A DNA stretch of 32,366 nucleotides from Pseudomonadota bacterium (GTDB lineage Bacteria; Pseudomonadota; Gammaproteobacteria; Burkholderiales; Sulfuriferulaceae), in contig JAJYMO010000039.1 in assembly GCA_021786845.1 (NCBI GenBank), positions 1 to 32,366 of the forward strand, written 5' to 3'. Below the pieces are notes generated by a model. That model was given only the letters and a program-made list of their open reading frames with translations. It did no database searches and was not told the DNA's origin. The first letter of the stretch is position 1, and each line of letters opens with the position of its first letter. Both the position numbers and the translations under genes were made by a program. Positions 9,413-16,824 of this stretch are shown here, in pieces.

Positions 9413-10239
9413 GGTGTGATGGCTGCTGCCCATGCCTTGTGTTCCATCTGACTTTGACTGTAACCGGAGGGGGTATTGGCGCTGCTTGAAACCTGCTGCT
9501 GTTCCGCTTGCTGTTGTTGCGCCCATTGCAGGGCTGCACGCTGTCGCTGAGCCACATCAGTTTGTTGCCGTTGTGTGTGGTATGCCTGCTGCGCATGATG
9601 TTCCGCACTGGCTTGTGCAAATTGCCTGTTCAAATTGACGGTTTCTCCAGCCACCATCGCCATCAAAGTATTCAATTTATCCAGACCTTCCAAATTACCT
9701 TGACTGGGTAATTGCGTCATCATATTTTCCAAAGACGTCGATTTATCCGCCACATCCTGCAGGGTTTGGGTATCACGCTGATAGGCGGTTTGATATTGGC
9801 CCCCTTTTGTAGCGGCCAGCTGGGCTTCCATTTCCAGGTATTGTTGTGGATTAGTGCCCAAAGCCTGTGCTTCAACCATACGTGACCCCAGCATCTGTGT
9901 GGCCTGCTGATAAGAGGTTTGCATGGCATTCAGGTCATTTAATAGCTGCTGGGTTTGTTGACGCTGTGTTTTGTACACCGCAAGCGTGCCGTGTATCAAA
10001 TCCGCTGGCGCATTCACCAGATTTTTTTCTGCGTCCATCAACGTATTGATGCGTGTAATTTCGGCCTGCGCCTGATTTTCCAGCATGATCCCCTCTTTGA
10101 TGCCACTGTCCATCAATTTGATAAAATTGGCAATTTGTGTCCATTCTGTCGCCCATGTAAAGGCATGACCGGATTGCGAATAGGTCAGCATCCCTAACAT
10201 GACGCTGACAAACAGGTGTTTTTTTAGGGTGCTTTTCAT
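9409..10239 (-). CDS. trbJ: TrbJ/VirB5 family conjugal transfer protein
   Basis: Secreted minor pilus or mating-contact component, 276 residues. A signal peptide (residues 1-26, ending SQSGHA) is followed by FTWATEWTQIANFIKLM, the TrbJ-type start of the mature protein. A long helical Gln-rich body follows (about 50-240) and the C-terminus is low-complexity Gln/Ser/Ala. It lies 12 bases after trbE, and its stop overlaps the next gene by ATGA. The length and helical composition fit TrbJ better than short VirB5 proteins. Confidence 0.85.
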   Translation of the reverse strand: MKSTLKKHLFVSVMLGMLTYSQSGHAFTWATEWTQIANFIKLMDSGIKEGIMLENQAQAEITRINTLMDAEKNLVNAPADLIHGTLAVYKTQRQQTQQLLNDLNAMQTSYQQATQMLGSRMVEAQALGTNPQQYLEMEAQLAATKGGQYQTAYQRDTQTLQDVADKSTSLENMMTQLPSQGNLEGLDKLNTLMAMVAGETVNLNRQFAQASAEHHAQQAYHTQRQQTDVAQRQRAALQWAQQQQAEQQQVSSSANTPSGYSQSQMEHKAWAAAITP

Positions 10240-10251
10240 GCTGTCTGCTCA

Positions 10252-12705
10252 TCAGGAAAGCATGGCTGCCATATAATTCTCCCGCCAATTGGTCTGTCCC
10301 GATTCATAATGGTGTTGAAACTGCGTTTGCGCCAAAGAATCAGAACGCACGATCGCCAGTGTCACCGGATCAATGGACAGGATTGCCTGTCGAAATACGC
10401 CTGGTTGCTGAATGAAATAATCCCGCTTCGGTGTACCCGACGCGATTTGCGCCACATGATCTTCATGCAAACCAAACTGTTCCACATACAGGGGCAGCAT
10501 TTGTGGTGAAAGCGCATTGCTGTTAGGCAGATAGATTCTGGTCTGAATGTTGTCGCGCAAACTGGAAAACACACGAGAATCGGCAATGTCCTCCAGGGAC
10601 TGCGTTGCCATCACCAATTGCGCAACCAGTTTGGCAAAGGTTTTAGTCCAATCGCGAATTTTCTGTTCGAAATAAGGATTTTCCAGCATGAACCAACATT
10701 CTTCGACATAAATCAGTGTGGGAGTGACGCCATGCAGTGGATCACGCAACAAGGTATAAATACGGTAAAAGGCGTAATCCATAAATGCACGGGCCACATG
10801 CTCTTTTTGTAAAATTTCGCCCATTTCTATGCAGCAAAATTCCGATATGGAAAAGGTGTCTTCGTGATTATCAAAATAATGTGCCAATGCCCCTGAACCT
10901 ACCCATGCATCCAATTCATTTTGCAATGACGGTGCCAACACGGAATGCAAATGCCCCAACGTCCAATGCGCGGCATCTTGCGCGGATAAACCCTGTAAAG
11001 CATGCCAAACATCCTTCACATCCTCTGCCGTATAGCGATAACCGCGATAGCAGATTAAGCCTTCTACCCAACTTGCTAACCATTCCAACGCCCTGGCATC
11101 ACCCAGCAAACTCAGTGGATTCCAACGATTATGGCTATGCGCTGAAATATCGATGTGATCGCCGCCCATCATTAAAGTGGCGATACGACAAGATCGGTCC
11201 TTATCAAAAATAATGATTCGTGAGGGCGTGTATTTTCTAAATTGTGCAATCAACACATTCATCCCGGTAGATTTTCCTGATCGGGAAGGTCCTACTACCA
11301 AAGCATGTCCCAAATCACCCACATGCAAATTCAGGTAATACGGGGTGTTGTAAGCCGTTTCCAGTAACATGAGCGCAGCGGAATATTGACCACGTTGCTG
11401 GGTCAAATAAGCATTGCTTTGTTGTCCTGGATCTACAGTACGTAGCGGGGTAAGGTCCGACAAAGAGGGAATCTCCAACATAAACCAGCGCTTCTGTGTG
11501 GCATACATGCCGGCAATTCCCCCTGCAAATGCCGATAGCAAATGCGTTTTTTCTTTTATTACAGTCAAATTATTGAGTTCCAGCGCCGCAGACACTTTGG
11601 CAAGTACCTGCTCGGCGGCTTGTGCCGTGCCTGCAATTGCCATGACCTGAGCAGCATACCAGCCATAATAAGCATCATTCATTTCTACCCGGTTACTTGC
11701 CCGATGCGCTGCTTCAGCCGATTCCATCCTGGCATCATTAGTGCGCGCATCGGCATGACCGTTGAAAGCGAGGTACAGCCAAGTCAGTGGCGAATATTTC
11801 AGCAAATCATTATACTGGCGGACACTGGTTAAATAGCTTGTCACCTGCTTCTTGCTGGCAAAATGGAAATTTTGTGAGAACACCAGTTCACCATCCATGG
11901 ACAACAACTGATCAAATAGCCCTTGATAGGTCATCCGTGGCGGTTCTTTCAACGAAACACCCATGACATACGTACATTCATCGAAGAGCAAGTACTCGCG
12001 TTCAATGACCAATTCTGCGTTGGGTATATGTGTATCCAAAAATGGCATTGCGACCAACGCTTCCTGAGTGGATGAAGGGTTCACGCAGCGGCGTAACAAT
12101 CCCCTCAATGAATTGCCTGCGACACGCGCGATACCTAAACCGGATAAACGCTCCACAAAACGATCAAGCAAGCCATTAAATTTTTCTGTGCGACCGGCCA
12201 ATTCACTGGCCGCATAGGCAAATGCTTCATTGCCACGCAACAAAGATCCCAGCGTACGGCCCATGGCACGAAATACACCATATCCATTTTGCAGATAAAA
12301 TTGCATCCTCGTGGCAAGGCCATTCAATCCGCGATCGGGAATCAGGGTGATGGCCAAATAATTTCGGTTGCTAAAGTTGTTGCCAGAATCAAATTGCGCT
12401 TTCCGCTGCGCATCAATTAATTGGGAGTAGGGGTCGGGAAACACAGCGACCGGATAATGCGGACACTGTTGACGGTGCACCAACCAGGTAAATATGCAAG
12501 GTGCCTCTTTAAATACTTCATACGCCTGATCTAAAGCCTGAAGAAAATAGGCGACGTCGCCCGAACTTGATCCATCAATGTCGATACCCGCCACTTCAAA
12601 AAACACCGTCAATGAGCCGTCCTTGTTCACCACCACATCATCATCGCCATAGGTAAACATCCACGGCAACAACTCGGAAAATGGGCGCTCGTGATGCGTA
12701 TTCAT
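10252..12705 (-). CDS. trbE: TrbE/VirB4 family conjugal transfer ATPase
   Basis: Large cytoplasmic/inner-membrane ATPase powering pilus assembly and substrate transfer; 817 residues, the normal full length. The CagE/TrbE/VirB N-terminal domain spans about 1-400. The ATPase domain carries Walker A GPSRSGKST at 472-480 and a Walker B-like IYVEECWFML at about 665-674. The usual aspartate-glutamate pair is glutamate-glutamate here. A conserved ATQSLEDI segment follows at 700-707. The ATG overlaps the trbD stop by ATGA. The frame is intact, so the protein is probably made. Confidence 0.93.
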   Translation of the reverse strand: MNTHHERPFSELLPWMFTYGDDDVVVNKDGSLTVFFEVAGIDIDGSSSGDVAYFLQALDQAYEVFKEAPCIFTWLVHRQQCPHYPVAVFPDPYSQLIDAQRKAQFDSGNNFSNRNYLAITLIPDRGLNGLATRMQFYLQNGYGVFRAMGRTLGSLLRGNEAFAYAASELAGRTEKFNGLLDRFVERLSGLGIARVAGNSLRGLLRRCVNPSSTQEALVAMPFLDTHIPNAELVIEREYLLFDECTYVMGVSLKEPPRMTYQGLFDQLLSMDGELVFSQNFHFASKKQVTSYLTSVRQYNDLLKYSPLTWLYLAFNGHADARTNDARMESAEAAHRASNRVEMNDAYYGWYAAQVMAIAGTAQAAEQVLAKVSAALELNNLTVIKEKTHLLSAFAGGIAGMYATQKRWFMLEIPSLSDLTPLRTVDPGQQSNAYLTQQRGQYSAALMLLETAYNTPYYLNLHVGDLGHALVVGPSRSGKSTGMNVLIAQFRKYTPSRIIIFDKDRSCRIATLMMGGDHIDISAHSHNRWNPLSLLGDARALEWLASWVEGLICYRGYRYTAEDVKDVWHALQGLSAQDAAHWTLGHLHSVLAPSLQNELDAWVGSGALAHYFDNHEDTFSISEFCCIEMGEILQKEHVARAFMDYAFYRIYTLLRDPLHGVTPTLIYVEECWFMLENPYFEQKIRDWTKTFAKLVAQLVMATQSLEDIADSRVFSSLRDNIQTRIYLPNSNALSPQMLPLYVEQFGLHEDHVAQIASGTPKRDYFIQQPGVFRQAILSIDPVTLAIVRSDSLAQTQFQHHYESGQTNWRENYMAAMLS

Positions 12706-13022
12706 AACATTTGGTCTCGTCCAAATCCAACCGGACGACGATTAAACCGGTAATGCCCCGGCACTGACCAGGGCGTATAGTGGTCAGACTGTCTGGTGTA
12801 TTCGAGATAAATCTCTCGTGCTTGCAAATCTGATTTGGCCGCAAAAATCAGCACCCCGTGCAACCCCCCTACTATCAGAACGTACTGCCACACATGCAGC
12901 AACGCAATAGCCATAAAGCCGAAGGCCAGATTAGCCACCACCAGCTTAAACTCCCCACCGGCGAGCATCTTCACCTCGGATAATCGGGTGGCGACTTGTG
13001 TTCGGCGCACTATAGGCCGCAT
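12702..13022 (-). CDS. trbD: TrbD/VirB3 family conjugal transfer protein
   Basis: A 106-residue inner-membrane protein with a short cytoplasmic N-terminus, a hydrophobic hairpin at about 27-63 (KLVVANLAFGFMAIALLHV and following) and a C-terminal cytoplasmic segment, the TrbD/VirB3 layout. It lies directly upstream of trbE and overlaps it by 4 bases, as in known operons where the VirB3 type partners or fuses with VirB4. Assignment rests on topology, size and gene order. Confidence 0.82.
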   Translation of the reverse strand: MRPIVRRTQVATRLSEVKMLAGGEFKLVVANLAFGFMAIALLHVWQYVLIVGGLHGVLIFAAKSDLQAREIYLEYTRQSDHYTPWSVPGHYRFNRRPVGFGRDQML

Positions 13023-13068
13023 GGTTTCGAATATTGATGCAAAGTGAGATGCCCAAAATATCAGGATA

Positions 13069-13344
13069 TTAATGCACAGGTGCGGCCGAAATGCTTGCCA
13101 CAGTCGTTTGATTACAAGGCAAAGCGATACCCATGCCGGCCATAATGGCCGGTATTCCCAACAACATCCCGGCGCCGATACCGACCACTAAAAAGGTCAT
13201 CACCGGGAAACCGCGCCCACCCATATCTGTTAGCCATGCAATCACGCCCACGGCTAAAGTGATGGCCACAATCAGCCCTATCATGGCAGGGCTATCAAAA
13301 AAATTGCTTAAAATATAGCAAAATGGTTGGTATAAAGCATTCAT
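13069..13344 (-). CDS. trbC: TrbC/VirB2 family pilin-like protein
   Basis: A 91-residue, very hydrophobic protein with two membrane helices (about 19-40 and 48-72) separated by a short Gly/Arg loop, MGGRG, the VirB2/TrbC pilin arrangement. It probably is the major pilus subunit. GAGG lies 7 bases before the ATG. No classic cleavable signal peptide is obvious, which is somewhat unusual for the family. The assignment is supported by its position between trbB and trbD. Confidence 0.78.
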   Translation of the reverse strand: MNALYQPFCYILSNFFDSPAMIGLIVAITLAVGVIAWLTDMGGRGFPVMTFLVVGIGAGMLLGIPAIMAGMGIALPCNQTTVASISAAPVH

Positions 13345-13393
13345 ATGCTGTCCTCATTAAATGAAACTGGCCATCATCCTGGTACACGCCAAC

Positions 13394-14473
13394 TCACTGC
13401 GGATGCCCTGCGGGAAAACGACTAAAAATTTCTCGAAACTGATACCTTTCTTGCTCAAAACCCATTATTTCCACCACCCGTACCGGTCCACGCTGACCCC
13501 CCAAATTAGCCGCTTGCACCACAAAGCGAAAAGTCTGGGCAATTTGACGCGCCATCGCCGCTTGCGGGAAATTAACGGCTTCCGGCGACATGCGCATTAA
13601 ACTCTCCAGGCGATTCAGCGCTGATTCTGCCGTGTCAGCATGTATCGTGCTGATACCCCCTGAGTGTCCGGTATTCAGCGAATCCACCAAGTCGTAGGCT
13701 TCGCCGCCACGAATTTCTCCCACCACAATACGATCTGGACGAAAACGCAGACAAACCCGAACCAAAGCACGCACATCCACACCCAAATCGCGATTGGCCT
13801 CAAATGACACCCGATTAGGCGCATCTAACTTGAGTTCGGCCGTGTCTTCTATCGTAATCACCCGTTGATTTGCAGGTATTGCTTGTAACAGGGCATTGGT
13901 CAAAGTGGTTTTACCCGAACTGGTTCCTCCTGCAATGAGCACGTTATGTCGATGTTCTACCGCCCAAGTTAAAAACTGGCGTAAAAAATCTCCACCTTGT
14001 TGTACCAGCGTCTCAGATGGGCGCTGCGCGCCAACGCGATAGCTTTGCTGGGCTTCAGCCACCTGGAATGGCGAAAATGCGCCATTTGCCACATATTCAT
14101 GCAATGAAATTTGTTGTGCCGCATGTTTACGCAGGCTCATCGCATGGCCATGAATGGCAATGGGATACATCACCGCCGCAACACGCATATCAGGTAATCG
14201 TGCGTCCATAATGGGTGTCAGTTTTTTATCATTATTGGAAGCCAGGGCACGTATTGCCATCTCTACCGCCAGCGGTTGCAAACTCGCCTCTATCCTTTGC
14301 ATCACCCCAGATTCTTCTACCCAAATTTCTTCCGGTCGATTAATCATGATTTCCTGCACATTCGGATTATCCAGATGGGACAAAATTGGTCGCAATGCGC
14401 CGCGCAATACATCCAGTGCTTTGCGCCCTTTGCTACTCTGCACAATCTCACCTCGATTCAATTCCATATTCAT
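13394..14473 (-). CDS. trbB: TrbB/VirB11 family secretion ATPase
   Basis: Hexameric traffic ATPase of the type IV secretion machine, 359 residues from ATG 14473. Visible are Walker A GGTSSGKTT at 182-190, the Asp box ITIEDTAEL, a Walker B region with GEIRGGEAYDLVDSLNTGHSG (252-272), and the His box STIHADTAESALNRLE just after. A TTG at 14479 and an ATG at 14467 are alternative starts. The gene overlaps the upstream transglycosylase gene by 26 bases. It is the first gene of the canonical trbBCDE order. Confidence 0.94.
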   Translation of the reverse strand: MNMELNRGEIVQSSKGRKALDVLRGALRPILSHLDNPNVQEIMINRPEEIWVEESGVMQRIEASLQPLAVEMAIRALASNNDKKLTPIMDARLPDMRVAAVMYPIAIHGHAMSLRKHAAQQISLHEYVANGAFSPFQVAEAQQSYRVGAQRPSETLVQQGGDFLRQFLTWAVEHRHNVLIAGGTSSGKTTLTNALLQAIPANQRVITIEDTAELKLDAPNRVSFEANRDLGVDVRALVRVCLRFRPDRIVVGEIRGGEAYDLVDSLNTGHSGGISTIHADTAESALNRLESLMRMSPEAVNFPQAAMARQIAQTFRFVVQAANLGGQRGPVRVVEIMGFEQERYQFREIFSRFPAGHPQ

Positions 14474-14933
14474 CGGCAATGTTCTTTAGTTTAATAAAAA
14501 CTTGCTGTGCGTAATGAACCCGTTTAATTTCAGTTTTTGCGTTATAAGCGCCGACCGCACGCCAATTCTTGCCATACAAGATAAAATTATTCGCCAATAT
14601 CCAGGCACCCACATTTAAGTTAATGCACGGATTCTTTAATTCCTCGAACCCAATGCCATAGGGCTTTAATACAGGCAACCATGATGTATTTATCTGCATC
14701 AAACCAATATCATATGACCCGTTTTCATTGTGGTTAACTGCATGAGGATTCAACCCTGATTCATGTTCCGCAATGGCCAGCAATAAATACCGGGACACGG
14801 CAAACCGTGCCTCGACATCGCCCCAGCAGTCCGCATGGCTTTCTGCACAAAATATCATTCCTAATAATATAAAATATTTCATTAAAATGCGTATTATTTT
14901 TAACAAACGCACGAACGACTTAAATTTAATCAT
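14448..14933 (-). CDS. Lytic transglycosylase (VirB1/TrbN type)
   Basis: Secreted murein-degrading enzyme that opens the peptidoglycan for the secretion apparatus. A 161-residue SLT-like domain: catalytic glutamate E58 in AEHESGLNP, then YDIGLMQINTSWLP (75-88) and VGAYNAKT near 127-134, all family hallmarks. A hydrophobic export signal ends at SHA before DCWGD. The ATG at 14933 gives a long N-region; the ATG at 14882 would give a compact 17-residue signal and may be the true start. Neither start has a ribosome binding site. It is the first gene of the block and overlaps trbB. Its base composition is more AT-rich than that of its neighbours. Confidence 0.87.
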   Translation of the reverse strand: MIKFKSFVRLLKIIRILMKYFILLGMIFCAESHADCWGDVEARFAVSRYLLLAIAEHESGLNPHAVNHNENGSYDIGLMQINTSWLPVLKPYGIGFEELKNPCINLNVGAWILANNFILYGKNWRAVGAYNAKTEIKRVHYAQQVFIKLKNIADEYGIESR

Positions 14934-14950
14934 TTAAATAATACAATTTG

Positions 14951-14980
14951 TTGAAAACCCTCTTGCGTTGTTTTTATTAT
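14951..14980 (+). promoter_or_regulatory. Candidate promoter toward the GGDEF gene leader
   Basis: TTGAAA (14951-14956), an 18-base spacer and TATTAT (14975-14980) give a good sigma-70 match. Transcription would start near 14987 and run into the structured element ending at 15165. Confidence 0.5.
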
Positions 14981-14981
14981 A
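14976..14981 (-). promoter_or_regulatory. Consensus -10 box of the trb operon promoter
   Basis: TATAAT reads on the - strand at 14981-14976, about 43 bases before the first trb-block ATG. The -35 region is poor (TAACAC-like at 17 bases). The box overlaps the -10 of the rightward promoter at 14951-14980, so the two directions would compete for polymerase. Confidence 0.45.
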
Positions 14982-14986
14982 CCTAA

Positions 14987-15165
14987 TTATGTTTCAAGTG
15001 TTAATAATATATAAAACCAGGATGGTGTGCAAGTACTTCACGAAAAATTACGTGACCGCCCAGAATTTACTATCCTGCTGGCCGAAGATTTCGAAGGGCG
15101 GCAGGGGCACTGAGCTCCGTCCTGATGGGCTCGGTCAGGGTGTGAGGCGTCCCGCCTGATTTTTT
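14987..15165 (+). ncRNA. Candidate structured leader or small RNA
   Basis: A rightward transcript of about 180 bases is predicted between the promoter at 14951-14980 and the intrinsic terminator at 15145-15165. It contains CCGCCC/GGGCGG arms (from about 15057 to 15101) and two interleaved pairings: GAGC (15112-15115) with GCTC (15129-15132), and CCTGA (15121-15125) with TCAGG (15135-15139). These form either alternative hairpins or an H-type pseudoknot. It matches no riboswitch class I can name. Its position in front of a cyclic-di-GMP gene suggests an attenuating leader, but a free small RNA or decayed gene end is equally possible. Confidence 0.35.
15145..15165 (+). terminator. Intrinsic terminator
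   Basis: A 5-bp stem AGGCG/CGCCT with a TCC loop (15145-15157) is followed by GA and six T residues (15160-15165). The orientation is rightward and no protein gene ends just upstream, so it closes the candidate leader RNA or an old gene. Confidence 0.6.
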
Positions 15166-15387
15166 AACCCCCGGTATAGAACAGGAGATATGCCATTTCG
15201 CTTTAAGCCAACACATTATTTCCCGGGCATAAAAAACGACCCCTTGAAAATTAGCAGCAAACATTGGATGATTCGTACGTGAAGAGGTAGAATATGACGG
15301 TGTAGCATTCAGGGGTATTATCTTCAGTTGCAACCGCCCGCCGACAAGAAATAAAGTTGGGTGAGTATTAATGCCGTGAGATACGCG

Positions 15388-16248
15388 ATGACAACAAACC
15401 CTCAAAACATACAAAAAATACTCGTTATTGGTGCAGGGCGTGGCGGCACGGCAATGCTCGAACTCTTTAGTGACGACCCCCTGATTAATATCGTCGGTAT
15501 TGTTGATGCCAACCCGCTAGCACCAGCACTGGCTCTTGCGAAACAGCTCGGCGTGCGGAGTTTTACTGACCTTGCCGACGCAATTGGAGCAAGCCGTCCC
15601 TGTCTGGCGTTCAATCTCACTGGCGATGACAGTGTCACCACCTACGTTGCCGCCCAACTGGGCCATGGAAACATTATTGGCGGCTTCCAGGCACGCTTTA
15701 TCTGGAATTTGTTGACGCGCCTTAAACAAACAAACGAACAAATTACCAGTCTCGCTCACCACGACAGCCTGACCACGCTTCCTAACCGCATCCTGTTCTA
15801 TGATCGCCTCAACCAGGCCATCACAAGGGCGCACAGAAACAAAGTATCGGTCGCCGTTCTTTATCTTGACCTTGACGGGTTCAAACACGTCAACGACACA
15901 CTCGGACACAGTGCTGGCGACACGCTCCTCTGTGAGGCTGCCAAACGAATTGTGGCATGTGTACGTGACTCGGACACCGTGGCGCGTATGGGAGGCGATG
16001 AATTTACAGTGATCCTCTCCGATGCGCGCGCGCCAAATGGTAAAGATCGTGTGGCCAGGAAAATTATTGAAGCCATCGCTCGCCCATTTGTGATAAATGG
16101 AAAAAACTGCTCAATCAGCCTCAGTATTGGCATCGCCCTCTATCCTGACCATGGAGAAACAGCAGAACAGCTGGTAAAAATTGCCGATGCCGCAATGTAT
16201 TTGGCCAAACACAGCGGCAAGAACTGCTACCGTTCCGCCGGCAACTGA
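15388..16248 (+). CDS. Rossmann-fold domain fused to GGDEF diguanylate cyclase
   Basis: Predicted cytoplasmic diguanylate cyclase making cyclic di-GMP from GTP. Counting from ATG 15388 (286 residues), about 10-110 resemble an NAD(P)- or CoA-binding Rossmann domain: ILVIGAGRGGT nucleotide loop, an acidic residue in VGIVDANP ending the second strand, and LAFNLTGDD. A linker helix leads to a GGDEF domain that starts SLAHHDSLTTLPNR and contains MGGDEF. An RxxD product-inhibition site (RDSD) sits five residues before GGDEF, so activity and feedback control look intact. A GTG at 15361 is an alternative start. There is no PAS or membrane sensor; sensing of a dinucleotide is inferred. Confidence 0.88.
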   Translation: MTTNPQNIQKILVIGAGRGGTAMLELFSDDPLINIVGIVDANPLAPALALAKQLGVRSFTDLADAIGASRPCLAFNLTGDDSVTTYVAAQLGHGNIIGGFQARFIWNLLTRLKQTNEQITSLAHHDSLTTLPNRILFYDRLNQAITRAHRNKVSVAVLYLDLDGFKHVNDTLGHSAGDTLLCEAAKRIVACVRDSDTVARMGGDEFTVILSDARAPNGKDRVARKIIEAIARPFVINGKNCSISLSIGIALYPDHGETAEQLVKIADAAMYLAKHSGKNCYRSAGN

Positions 16249-16335
16249 CCACCGCTGTTAAAAAAGAATGGCCGTCTTCGCGCCATGCCAGACGACATTC
16301 ATCAACGAAGTCAGCGCCATCATATCGGACCACCT

Positions 16336-16824
16336 ATGCCCCATCACACCTTGCATCCACTGCCCCATTTCGAATGTCACCTTGATGATGAAGCCGCCAC
16401 ATTGCTTTTAGGTACTGCGCTTTCTCAGTCACTGGTTACAGGGATGATCATTTATCTGTACGGAGATCTTGGGGCAGGAAAAACCACCCTGGTTCGCGGC
16501 ATATTGCGCGGACTCGGTTATACCAGTACGGTAAAAAGCCCAACTTATCATTTGGTCGAAGCTTATTCTGTTTTTAACTTAAATCTCTACCACTTTGATT
16601 TATATCGTTTCAAGAATGCGCTAGAATGGGAAGAGAGTGGATTTAGTGACTATTGCGGTACGGAAAGTTTGTGTCTCATCGAGTGGCCGGAAAAAGGCTT
16701 ACCCCTGCTGCCCCCAGCCGACGTGCATATCCACCTGAACGAACAGGACGACGGACGCAGTATGCGCGCCGTTGCTTTAACCCCTTTAGGCGCGCGATGC
16801 GTAAACAAATTGATAATATGCTGA
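16336..16824 (+). CDS. tsaE: tRNA threonylcarbamoyladenosine biosynthesis ATPase TsaE
   Basis: ATPase partner of TsaB/TsaD in N6-threonylcarbamoyladenosine modification of ANN-decoding tRNAs. Walker A GDLGAGKTTLVRGIL, SPTYHLVEAY, the LYHFDLYRF strand, and CLIEWPEKG with the conserved glutamate-tryptophan are all present. The 162-residue length fits the family. ATG 16336 was chosen because the family begins shortly before the domain; an ATG at 16285 would add 17 residues. The 3' end overlaps amiC by 28 bases, giving the familiar tsaE-amidase-mutL order. Confidence 0.93.
   Translation: MPHHTLHPLPHFECHLDDEAATLLLGTALSQSLVTGMIIYLYGDLGAGKTTLVRGILRGLGYTSTVKSPTYHLVEAYSVFNLNLYHFDLYRFKNALEWEESGFSDYCGTESLCLIEWPEKGLPLLPPADVHIHLNEQDDGRSMRAVALTPLGARCVNKLIIC

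Noticed and set aside
7755-14933. Naming the block as a VirB (Xanthomonas-type bacterial-killing) system
   Set aside because: Gene order B-C-D-E-J-K-L and the TrbJ-like protein fit the Trb type; no VirB7-like lipoprotein with an N0 domain and no effector-like genes are present.
15070-15414. 114-codon leftward frame overlapping the start of the GGDEF gene
   Set aside because: Overlaps the terminator and the start of a well-supported gene in antisense; the composition is not protein-like.
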